From contig WKLE02000702.1 of assembly GCA_014885115.2 (NCBI GenBank), positions 1-64,000 of the forward strand: 64,000 bases of DNA. The letters are read 5' to 3'. The notes below the pieces were generated by a model that searched no databases, was not told the DNA's origin, and saw only the letters and a program-made list of their open reading frames with translations. Source of the stretch: Asterionellopsis glacialis. Taxonomy: Eukaryota > Bacillariophyta > Plagiogrammaphyceae > Rhaphoneidales > Asterionellopsidaceae. Each line of letters opens with the position of its first letter. The stretch's first letter is position 1. Of the stretch, positions 54,939 through 64,000 are shown in pieces. Position numbers and translations under genes: made by a program.

Positions 54939-55041
54939 GGACCAGGAAAAGGTCATTCTGAACATTCACCACAAGTGACAATATCAGATTGTACATATAT
55001 GTACATCTGTTCTGAACGTTCATAATTCCTTTTCCCGGTCC
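54939..55041. repeat. nested foldback structure
   Basis: GGACCAGGAAAAGG (54939-54952) pairs with CCTTTTCCCGGTCC (55028-55041) at 13 of 14 positions. Inside lie TTCTGAACATTCA and TTCTGAACGTTCA (direct copies, the second containing the palindrome TGAACGTTCA) and at the centre the perfect 16-bp palindrome TGTACATATATGTACA (54990-55005). It may be a small foldback element. Confidence 0.75.
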
Positions 55042-55890
55042 TTTTGAACAGGAAAACGGCTTATGCAAACAGTAAATGACCAGGATAAGTCAGAGTTCTG
55101 TCACAACTTGGGATGGTTTGGGTGTGTACAATGACCCAATGGCAGATTTTGGTAAGGCAAAGGCATTAAAGGTGCAGCATTTCAACAGAACAGCTGTAGG
55201 AAGGAGCAGCATGAGCAGTTGCAAGGCTGCACCGTTAATGATAAAAGAGGTCATAATTGTTGATGCTCTATTGGCCGAGGTTGTTTTCATTTGATGTGTG
55301 TCTGCTGCTACTTTCTGTTGTCTTCCTTGTTCGGGTTCAATTCTTCTTCTCTAGACTACCATCTGGACCTGGTGATGGATCTTGCTGAGTTAGGATAGTT
55401 TGCTGACGCACACAATCAAATACGTGAGACATTATGCTGGCCAACCCAAAACCAAATCCCCTCTAAATTTCAAAGTATCTTGGACACTATGGACTGAACG
55501 AAAAAAAAGCTCCTTAAGGTTTGAGCTAGGGAGGCAGAAGGTTTCTCAAGTAGATTCTACGCGGCAACAATTTTCGTTTATTCGACAATTGGTAATAATC
55601 TGTGTATCGCTCTCCTTAGTCCGGTACCTACCGGTAGACCTGTACTAGAGACAAATTAGAAGCAACCTGTACTCCGGTAGGATTCCTACGTATATGCAAT
55701 GTCTAAAAATTGAAATTTTAGAAAAAAATGCTTCCAATATTTTATAAAAGCATGGACTTGACTGGCCCTAATCAGTCCAGTGTTAAGTTCTGTAGACTGG
55801 GAACTTTGCCTTTGCTTTCTTTATAGTAACACGAAAGTCGTCTTGTACTGTACATTACAAGCGTCGACAACAACTATTTGTGTCGGGAAG

Positions 55891-56290
55891 ATGTCTGCCT
55901 CCAAGTATCCAGGAAATATAAATTATAGAAATGTCACAACAAACGCCATGGACAGTGAATCGTCCCGACATTTGATGTTTTCACAAACCAATGTTGATTT
56001 TCATGAAAACTTTTTTTCAAACCACAAGAAGGTAAGCCACAAATAAGTGCTCATAATACAACGAGGAGAGCTACTCGGTCGTAAACGTAAAGATTTTTTT
56101 ACTTCTTCATCGATAAAACGATGAATTTAAGATTCACGATGAACTAAATACAGTACAGGTATAGATAATAAATACTTCTCACGATTAGTCTTTTTTTTTT
56201 GTGACTTTTTTGAAAGCAACTATTATAATATTTCAGTTGGCTTCAACTTTTCTTGGTGCTCCTACAACTCCTTCACTCTCTTCTGTGTAA
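55891..56290 (+). CDS. small two-exon gene, 64 residues, unknown
   Basis: Exon 1 is 55891-56031 (MSASKYPGNINYRNVTTNAM to FFSNHKK) with a GTAAGC donor. Exon 2 is 56237-56290 after TTATAATATTTCAG and reads LASTFLGAPTTPSLSSV then a stop. The join is phase 0. The 205-bp intron has a long T tract and a branch-like GCAAC. The product is hydrophilic and without a signal. Support comes only from the matching splice sites and the contrast with surrounding noncoding DNA, so it could be chance. Confidence 0.42.
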
Positions 56291-56361
56291 ATATACCTGC
56301 CCGGCCCACAAGAATATTCCATCTAGTCCCGTACGGCTGCTGCTATTCATACATTTTTGTC

Positions 56362-57969
56362 TCAACTAACTTCACGAGATGATTTATTGTACCGTACAAA
56401 TGTGGCCTCATCGCGAGACTTTTGTTTTGGATGCTGTTGCTTTTCTTGCATTTCAACATTATTTACTGCATATGCAATGCATAACGAAGCCAAAATATCC
56501 ATACCAGGGTGAATAGTTAGCATAGTTGTACCACCATGAGATTGTGTATGATTTTCAAGTGTCAAAAATAACAAATTCTTCTTCTTGTTCTTTTGGTTTT
56601 GTTTAATATCACCGCGATTATCGTTACGAAATGAACGGAATTCAAGACATTGTTGTTGTTGTTGTTGTTGTTGCTGTTGTTCTTTAGTAGTACTGACACC
56701 TTTATTTTCCTTGGTAGTACGTCCAGCAGCGCGACTAGTAGTTTCATCGCAATTGTAACGGTGAAACAAACTAAAAATACCATGAAATATACCTCGATGA
56801 GTTTTGTTACCAATCAATTCATTTGGACCTCCTACCGGTGTTTCATGACTTAGTGATTCATACCAAAATGTATTCCCAATCACTGTTTGTTTCACTGTTG
56901 CAAAATCATAGATTGGAACTGGAATCAAATATATTGTGTGTTGCCGTCGTCGTCGTCGTCGTCGTCGTAGTAGTAGTTGTTGTTGTTGTGCCGCACAAAA
57001 AAATGGATATACGAAGAAAGAAAGAAAAGTGTAAGAAGCTATATACGCAGAGTCACAAACTCTATACCGCCATTTGGATGTAGTCACAAGTATTGTAACA
57101 AGAATCCAATCCAAAGAACTTTATAAACCTACGTTTGTCAACATTATCTGTTCCATGAGATAGTTGTCCATCGCAATTAGGTTGATAGGTATAAATGTCA
57201 TACATGTCGGATAATAAAGAATATTTTGGATTTCGTCGAACAAAGGCAACTGGTCCAAATGTTGGATTAGAGAGTACGACAGATTCTTGAATGCCATGTG
57301 TCTGTTTTATTATGGGTTGGATCGTTTTAGAGCNNNNNNNNNNNNNNNNNNNNNNNNNNNNNNNNNNNNNNNNNNNNNNNNNAAACAAATGAATTTTCCT
57401 TCGTTAAAATGTATATACAGAATAAACGATTTTTTTTAAAAAAGATGTGATACTGCTCTTCTCTTCTTATACACCAAAACAATAAAAATGCAGTTCTGTA
57501 CGTCGCAACACGCAGTCACCATGTCGATGACAGTAACAAATACAACTTACGATTTCTTTGACGACAAATTGAACATTGCCTTGATCATCTTGAATTTCCA
57601 TATTTTGAAACCAACCTTGATTTGCTGTAAATATTGTTGTTTCAGTGGCAAGACTAAATCCTGACATGCCCTGTGTATAATATGTATATATATGTATACA
57701 TTATTGCAAGTGTGTTTAAATAACGACAACGAAATACAAGAAAAACCTTCATTTGCTGAGAAGAAAGGCAATGGTACATAATCTAGAAAAACACGACTTT
57801 TCTGGTAACAAAGATTGAGAGCGATAGAGAGACGCGGCACGATATGATTTACCTTGTCGGTGTCGGTGCCTTTATTCGGAGCAACATGTTGATCTTTGAT
57901 TTTTTCTTCTTCAACATCCATTACAGCTTTCGTTGGATGTTTTTCTTTTTCTTCTTCGGGTGCAATCAT
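56362..57969 (-). CDS. LURP-one-like (tubby C-terminal-like) protein, four exons
   Basis: Exon 1 is 57969-57853 and exon 2 is 57670-57551. Exon 3 starts inside or just before the N gap and ends at 57133. Exon 4 is 56918-56362. Known phases (0, 0, 1) agree. Exon 2 reads FSLATETTIFTANQGWFQNM and EIQDDQGNVQFVVKEI, the first strands of the LURP-one barrel. Exon 3 holds HGIQESVVLSNPTFGPVAFV and SLLSDMYDIYTY. Exon 4 has DFATVKQTVIGNTFWYESL, a Gln tract, and near the end TIHPGMDILASLCIAYAVNN, matching the C-terminal helix that fills the barrel. Plant members (LOR) act in defence; the wider fold includes phospholipid scramblases. The exact function here is unknown. Part of exon 3 is lost in the gap. 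Confidence 0.75.
56941..56990. repeat. trinucleotide microsatellite in intron 3
   Basis: Tandem GTC (about eight), then GTA, then GTT triplets lie within the third intron of the LURP-one-like gene. In one frame of the minus strand they would read as Arg and Gln runs, but the splice model removes them. Confidence 0.85.
57334..57382. other. assembly gap (49 N)
   Basis: A run of N hides the start of exon 3 of the LURP-one-like gene and its splice acceptor. Confidence 0.99.
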
Positions 57970-59203
57970 TATGTTGTTTTTCTTCAGTTGGTAGTCTTAT
58001 CTCTCTTGATCGATGACGATGGTATGTTTCGAAATGTATTTTTTTGTTGCAGTTTCTTCTTTTGGTTCTTCGTGACTTCTCGGTGTATTGTACCAGTGCG
58101 CCTGTTCTATTGTTTTTGTCTTGACTTGACTGACACCTGGAATAGGACTACGGGTACTTGTGTACGATAGGGTTCTCATTTTTTGACATACCACTTCGGG
58201 TCCTTCATTACAACCGTCTGTACCAGGTAACTGTATTCCTAGTACAGTAGTGATGTAGAACCTACCATAGACCTCAGTAGTGAGTAGTCCTATTCCTAGT
58301 GAGAGTACCTGTACTGTACATGTTCTGGAACTTCCCGGCTCAATGTATTTTTAAAGAGAGCATCAAAAAATTAATATTGATGTAGAGAACCTTACTACTG
58401 TAGCAATTTTCTGTAAGTATGAATCATATGCCGTCATTATATATGAAAAAATTGCACCCTTTTAATAGTTGGTCAATTGTAAGTATTATTTTTTGTCCAG
58501 TGCACCAGTCCGTTTACTATGAACAGTACTGAATAATATACCTGCTACTACTATATGTAGTTTCCCAAATAATAGGGCACTGTACCTTATGATGCAATAA
58601 TTATTTACTCCAGCAAGACCTAAAAGGTTCATTTATCTTAGTTTCCAGATACAGTTTTGTCGTAGTAGTTAGTATGTACCGGTACCGGTACTCCTGCCGT
58701 CCTTTATATGTTTGGAGTCATCCCAGGTGTGTCATGTACCTGGTACCTGTTAAGGTAGGACCTCTAGAGGGGTCCTATACCGGTAGGACCTACCTGGTAG
58801 TTGCTGACTGTATGATAACAACGGTTGGCCGAACACACTCGATTTTGTCGCAGCTAATAGCTTTCCAGGTAAAATATATAGGACTTGTACTACCACATAC
58901 TTTATATACGTAGGTCCCAGGACCTACAGTGCAGTATGAGGCGACGACTGTTGGCTTTTTTTAAAATCAATTTGAAATTTCCTCCGTCGTAGGACCACAA
59001 TTTTCGTTGTTCCAAAACCGTCTTTTTTTTGGAACCGGGAAAGGGAAAATAAAACGTTGATTAGTTTATAGTATTATTTTATGTCAACAAAGACACGTGA
59101 CTTTCTTTTGAATACCTCGAGAAGTTTGGTGAATTCGTAGCTTACCAAATAGTTTGGGTTCTCTTTCTGTTCTTCTTTGCTTTTACTCGGGTCCAACAGC
59201 AAG
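57970..59203. other. divergent intergenic region with GTAC palindromes
   Basis: There is no supported gene. GTAC motifs crowd at 58215-58325 and again at 58670-58945 (TACCGGTACCGGTAC, GTACCTGGTACC, CTCTAGAGG, TACCGGTAGG). The region separates the LURP-one-like gene from the next plus-strand gene. Confidence 0.6.
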
Positions 59204-62135
59204 ATGAAGTTAATTCAACTTGTGGTAACGACATTGTACCTGCGCAATGTGACTTCGCTTGGCCGTGCCGACATAGAGTCTTCTTCAGTGCAGAAGGAAC
59301 ACCGTGAAAAAAACTTTGCATACAAGCATTTGACGTTTATCTCGGCTTCTCGGGAGCAACATCAAGAAAACGAAAAGTAAGTGCTCAACTATAAGAAAAA
59401 GGGAGATGTTCGTACGGCACAGCGTAGAAACGATCTTTAGTTTGCTTATTCTACAAGTAGTGTCTCTTCTCAAGTTAGTCTTTTTTTTTCGCTTTTTTCT
59501 AAGCTACGCTACCGAAACTGGCCATCATAACAATGACGAATCTTCAGGTAGAACCTTGGCCACAAACAAAAATAGAAGAATGGGCAAAAAAGGAGGAAGT
59601 GGAAAGGGCAAAAAAGTAGGAAGCGGAAAGGGCAAAAAAACAGAGAGCGGAGGACTGCAGTCTGGCAAGAAAGAAAGAGGAAAAAAAAGTGCTGTGATGA
59701 AAAGCATTGAAGGAAATGTACCCACAATTTCTCCTGTTATTTCGAATGCAACTCCAACGTCGTCTTCTACAGCAGATAAAGCTGGCTCTAAAAAAGTTTC
59801 AGACAGCAACCTTTTCATTGAAACGGAAAGCGGCCTGACGGAAAATCCTACTCCGAGTCCCTCCAGAGCACCCGTTGCATCTAATGAAGATAATCCTGGA
59901 CCAACCGAAGGCGGTACATCGGGAAATCCTACTTCGAGTTCCTCCCAAGCACCTGTTGTAACTGAGAACTCTGTTCCTGAACCAACGAATTCTGATGCTA
60001 ACACTCTCCCCCCAACCTTATCCCCCTCTAATAGTGTAACATTGCCGTCACGCACTAGAGCTCCAACAACAATGTTGGTAGGTAATGATGATAACGACGA
60101 AGATGACGGTGTTGCTCCTACCCCGACAAGCTCGATGCCGGTACCTGCCCCGACAAGCTCGAGGCCGGTAGGTATCCCATATTTTGGAAAAAAACAGACC
60201 CCTAGTATAAAAGACGCCCCGTTTTGGGAACCAACACCAGTTAGTGATCGGGATGAATTGCCAATCCTAACAAATTCGAGTCAATATACAGAATCGCCGT
60301 CTTTGACACCTTTCCCTGCCCCGACACCGACCACGACAAATTTGGGTCAATATACAGAACCGCCGTCTATGGCGCCTTCCCCTGCCCAGGCCCCGACTAT
60401 ATCAAAGGCAAAAATCAATGGGTCAGGCGAGAGTGCCCCGTATTTGGTACCAACACCAGTCAGTGATTGGGATGAAGTGCCTAAACCAACGCAAGAATCC
60501 AACGGAGCACCGATACCATTCACTCTTGCTGATTTTTTGCCTACTTTCGACCAAACTGATAGCAATGCACCAAGTGATGTCCCAGCAATCGTTGAAGATC
60601 AAAATGAATCTGTGGATGGTACAGGTAGGGGAAGTGATGATAGAGATCATGATTCGGAGCGAGACCGCGACGAGGCCAATAATGAAAACATTGACCGGGA
60701 CACCCCCCAAGAACTTCCTTCTTTTGTTTGCTATCAGACAAACGATATGGATTCCAAAACTGTTCCTGTAAACTTTCAGTACATCGTCACCGAGGGTTCC
60801 TCGGATCAACAGGCCTTAAATTCTCTTTTAACTTACGTAGAGGGGGAATTGTTAACAGCAGTCGAAAGGGCAGGGTTCTGCGCCAGGCGGTTGGGGGAGT
60901 CATCTTATCCGCTACAAGGTCACCGCCGTTTGTCAGGAGTGGTAAGCGTCTCAGCTGCACCTCTAGACACTCCGGATTATAGCATCGACTGTGTAGGCTG
61001 TACTATGATCAACGGGGGGATGACCGTCGAAGTTGAAGGTGTTGTAGAAGATGTCGATATGCAATGTCAAATCATTGAAGTTGTACGAGATTCCATGTCA
61101 GACATTACGGGAGCATTTTTCGTTGAATCCGAGGCAATATGCGTTAGTGCGAATGGAGTAGCTGAGGATAAGGGTCCTGATGGAGGGCAATTACTGCGTG
61201 GTGGGGCGAACGACACTTTCCCAGTCGGTGCTTCAGCCACGATCTGTATAGGAGCTGTAGTCCTCGTCGCAGCCGTATATGCATTTGTTGTAAGGCGTAG
61301 AAATCCAGATGACGACGACTACGATACCCTTGTCTTGAGTCAGATGCCGGTAACATCAATGGGAATTGGTTCGAAAGAGGAGGATTCCTTGTCTCCGCCT
61401 TTAACAAACTGCAAAATCGGGATGCAATCTCCAGTATCCGCTTATGCATACTCAGTGGAACCAGCATTATCATCCGGCTCTCCATTTTCGCCTGAAAATA
61501 ACGAAAGTGTGCCAGGAAGAAATGTGAGCTTAACAGAATCGTCCATGGACAATAGATTGATAAGTCACGAACTATGCAATAGGAGTCGTAGAGTTGACGT
61601 TGAGTTAGGTGGAAACAAAGATATTCCAACTGATGGAGTAGACCTTAACCGATCATCCGCAACGAATACTTCATTTTCAGCTAGTGATTCTGTTACAACT
61701 TTTTCGCAAGCAAGTGGATCTCCAAGGAACTTGGGCATTCGCCCTTCTCCGGATGATGCAGAGTGGAACGGTGACTCAGAACTTCCTGAATCTCTTTTCA
61801 AATCGGATCCTTCCTTTGACCCAGATTCATCGTTTGCAGCTGAGAATGTAGATGTCATGAACCTTCGGGTGCCTGTTGAATCAAGCACCGCATCCTCAGA
61901 TCAAGTAGAACCTATCTCAAAAATACGACGAATTCCAAAAATGACTCCTATTAAAGAAAACCCTTCGAAAGAAAATGACCATTCTGCCATTTCAGCCCCA
62001 TCTGATGAATTGGACGAGACGCAAGATTCCTTCGACGAAATCAGAGGTTCCTATCTACCCCAAAAGTATGACTACACCCCAGAAAACAGAGAGGAACTTT
62101 GGTCAAAAGAAAATTCTTGTTCTTCAAGCCCTTAG
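59204..62135 (+). CDS. large single-pass membrane protein with Thr/Pro-rich ectodomain
   Basis: The preferred model has exon 1 59204-59376 and exon 2 59504-62135, phase 2, intron 127 bp (GTAAGT donor, TTTTTTCTAAG acceptor), giving 934 residues. Exon 1 begins MKLIQLVVTTLYL, a modest signal peptide. An alternative start at 59406 reads through the intron and makes a stronger hydrophobic leader (LLILQVVSLLKLVFFFRFFL). A Gly-Lys repeat (KKGGSGKGKKVGSGKGKK) and a 350-residue Pro/Thr/Ser-rich stalk follow. A cysteine-bearing domain lies at about 465-607 (CYQTNDMDSK, RAGFCARRLG, YSIDCVGCTM, DMQCQIIEVVRDSM). One membrane helix follows (ATICIGAVVLVAAVYAFVV, about 632-652) and then an acidic 280-residue cytosolic tail. 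Diatoms have many such proteins. The role is unknown; a surface adhesin or receptor is possible. Confidence 0.78.
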
Positions 62136-63572
62136 TTTACTTGGACTATATGTGATAAGGAGAGTGTAGAGGCTCTTGTAAGGTATTTCCTCGAGTATGT
62201 GTCGATTTCAGCTACCAAATTGCAGTGTAGTTGACCGGATACTGTCTGGTACTCAGGAAAGTAAAATGTAGCGTTGGTACTTGATCTTGCTCTCGGGTCG
62301 TGCTTGTAAGCGCATACGTTATTATAAAATGCTTTATTTTTTAAAGATTATTTATCGTTATAGATAGAATAAGTGCATTTTCACCAAGAGTCAAGCAAAA
62401 TAACCGTGCGATTGGCATTTATGATGCACTCCAGCTTATTACGGGCACATCCGAGACGCCTTGATTTTCGATTCAATCCGAAATTTTTGTTCTACAACAG
62501 TATTTCATTGAAGGGATCTATTGTTGAATTGTACTGTAAAAAAAATGTGATATACAGTGAAATGCTCGTTTGCTGCAAGAATTGTACTATCACTTGCCAC
62601 GAAACTTTAAAAGATTCTTAAGTATTATCGAAAAGATTGAAAGTTGTGATCAACATGTTTTTCATCATATTCCCTATTTCATACTGTATTCCTGGGGCCT
62701 CAAATTTCTTTCCCTCTTGGTACCTGATGTGGCTGTTTAATTTTTGACATAGGGGACCAAAGAGTGCTGGCAAGTCAGTGTTGGTCCCAAATCACAAAAA
62801 AAACAGTTTAAAAAAATATTTAAAATTACTTTTCGCACCTAACCACATTAAAGATAATACAAAAATATGATAATTTGATACCGCTGAATCATGGTCTAAA
62901 TTTGGCTTGTATATTTTTGGGGACCGAAATGACGACCTTTGTCAGAATTTCTACGTACCACATATTATTTAGTAAATTTCGGATGTTCCGAATGAAACAA
63001 ATTCTTATTCTACTAAGAACTGGTACCACGATAATAAAAAATGAACAATTTTGTGTGCCCAAAACAATTTAATCCAATGACATGGTTGTACCTGGTAACA
63101 GTACGCAATGTACTGTAAAATGCCATTGGAGCAACCGCCGCTGTAAATACCTGTAGGACCTACATACCGGTACGGTACAAATGTACAGTACATGAAAACG
63201 CCAACCCTAAGAGTAATCTTGCCCTCAAATTTCTCGAATGGGAGAAAAAATGAAGACACTACTGCGCCTTGCGCTCTAGTACTACCTGGTACTATTTACC
63301 TGGTACGAGTACAGGTAGGACTAGTCTACTAGCAGGTAACCGTCGAACTGGTTCAACTACCATGAGGGTACCACAGGTACAGGCAGTAATCGTACCTGTA
63401 GGAATAGTCCTACCGGTTCCGACCGTACGGTAGGACCTCTGTAGAGGACCTATTCTCTCCGCTGGTAGAATGAGCTGTCCTCTGGATTTTGCAACCGAAA
63501 GATATCCCCGTAGACACAATGATTCCCAAGCTGTAGACCTGGTAAAGCAAGAAATATAAACAAACACAAACG
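62136..63572. other. intergenic region with GTAC palindrome cluster
   Basis: There is no supported gene. AT-rich DNA up to 63070 is followed by a dense cluster of GTAC palindromes at 63085-63440 (TACCGGTACGGTAC, TGTACAGTACA, TACCTGGTAC, CCTACCGGT), ending about 130 bp before the next ATG. Confidence 0.6.
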
Positions 63573-64000
63573 ATGTCGACATCTCCATTTACAACGGTTT
63601 ATTGCCTAGGTGCGGGCGCTTTCTTCTCTGCATGTGCCTATGCTCAACTTAATGACCCAGATCCATTCTTTTGGGCTGCTGTATATTTGACAGGAGGCCT
63701 TGGACTGAATATATTGGTTCTTACATTTACCAAGGATTATGGATTCATTTCCAACTTTTCGTTTATGTATTCCATGTTTATCGTTAGTCTTATTGCTTGG
63801 ATTAGTTCTAAACTCATACCCAAATTGAATCAAGTCTTGTTTGTTGATGACACGCAAGAATCTGAATCACCGCCTGAAGAATCCAGCAGTCTCATCTGGA
63901 CTTTCCTTGAGTTTGAAGAAGGTAGAGAAATTGCAGGTCTTTTAATACTACTACTGCACGTGAGTCAAATCCCTTCTTTGGCAAGTGGGCATGGCGGAAA
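63573..64000 (+). CDS. TMEM220-like membrane protein, 5' part
   Basis: The first exon probably ends at 63959 (CTGCAC, then GTGAGT), coding 129 residues. The remaining 41 bases also stay open in frame. Three or four hydrophobic segments are visible (VYCLGAGAFFSACAYAQ, AAVYLTGGLGLNILVLTF, FMYSMFIVSLIAWISS). NDPDPFFWAAVY and LEFEEGREIAGLLIL match the TMEM220 signature (Q-x-NDPD near the first loop, E-x-GRE near the last helix). It is a small multi-pass protein of unknown function. It continues past the window. Confidence 0.75.
   Translation, partial: MSTSPFTTVYCLGAGAFFSACAYAQLNDPDPFFWAAVYLTGGLGLNILVLTFTKDYGFISNFSFMYSMFIVSLIAWISSKLIPKLNQVLFVDDTQESESPPEESSSLIWTFLEFEEGREIAGLLILLLHVSQIPSLASGHGG

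Noticed and set aside
56941..57060. Arg- and Gln-run reading frame upstream of exon 4 of the LURP-one-like gene
   Set aside because: It comes from a trinucleotide satellite within the intron. The splice pair at 57133/56918 joins known domain parts in matching phase and removes it.
1..64000. CRISPR arrays, rRNA and clear tRNA genes
   Set aside because: I looked for evenly spaced direct repeats and RNA gene signatures and found none. The direct repeats present are satellites or parts of coding sequence.

Overview
The window looks like nuclear DNA of a diatom, most likely a raphid pennate of the Pseudo-nitzschia/Fragilariopsis sort; the genus is an inference. The reasons are an aureochrome (bZIP plus LOV, known only from stramenopiles), pre-sequences with the diatom plastid motif (A-x-A|F), secreted proteins with Pro-Thr-rich linkers, short GT-AG introns of about 80-290 nt, and AT-rich DNA with short intergenic spaces. 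There are two assembly gaps (45163-45182 and 57334-57382).

Left part (1-16.6 kb): the end of an HMG-box-like gene, a membrane protein of unknown role, a divergent pair of secreted proteins that share the same two domain types (one carries a trypsin-like protease), a Golgi-type sulfotransferase, an App1/DUF2183 phosphatidate phosphatase-like protein, and a four-exon gene for a membrane-anchored protein with two solute-binding modules of the bacterial AapJ/BztA type. From 17.6 to 19.6 kb lies a strongly strand-biased, Asn/Lys/Tyr-rich coding relic broken by many frameshifts.

Middle (20-44.4 kb): a small secreted protein; a methyltransferase/GST-like pair that was duplicated in tandem, after which each copy lost the opposite gene; a METTL21/23-like methyltransferase; a broken carbohydrate esterase; a FYVE-ankyrin-RING protein; a PPR protein; an aureochrome with TGACGT boxes in its own promoter; and two LrgA-LrgB (PLGG1-like glycolate/glycerate transporter) genes flanking a DUF6817 gene.

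Right part: 44.4-55 kb is AT-rich and has no intact gene that I can support. It holds decayed gene pieces, a 309-bp inverted-repeat element with a possible 6-bp target duplication, a second diverged copy, and small satellites. From 55.9 kb genes resume: a small spliced gene, a LURP-one-like gene crossing a gap, a large single-pass membrane protein, and the start of a TMEM220-like gene.

Many intergenic spaces carry clusters of short palindromes built on GTAC (TACCAGGTA, GGTACC, CCTACCGGTAGG) and CTAG (CTCTCTAGAGAG). They sit mostly in likely promoter regions and are the main unexplained sequence pattern here. The aureochrome and the LrgAB pair suggest a stretch rich in light and photorespiration functions, but co-regulation is only inferred.
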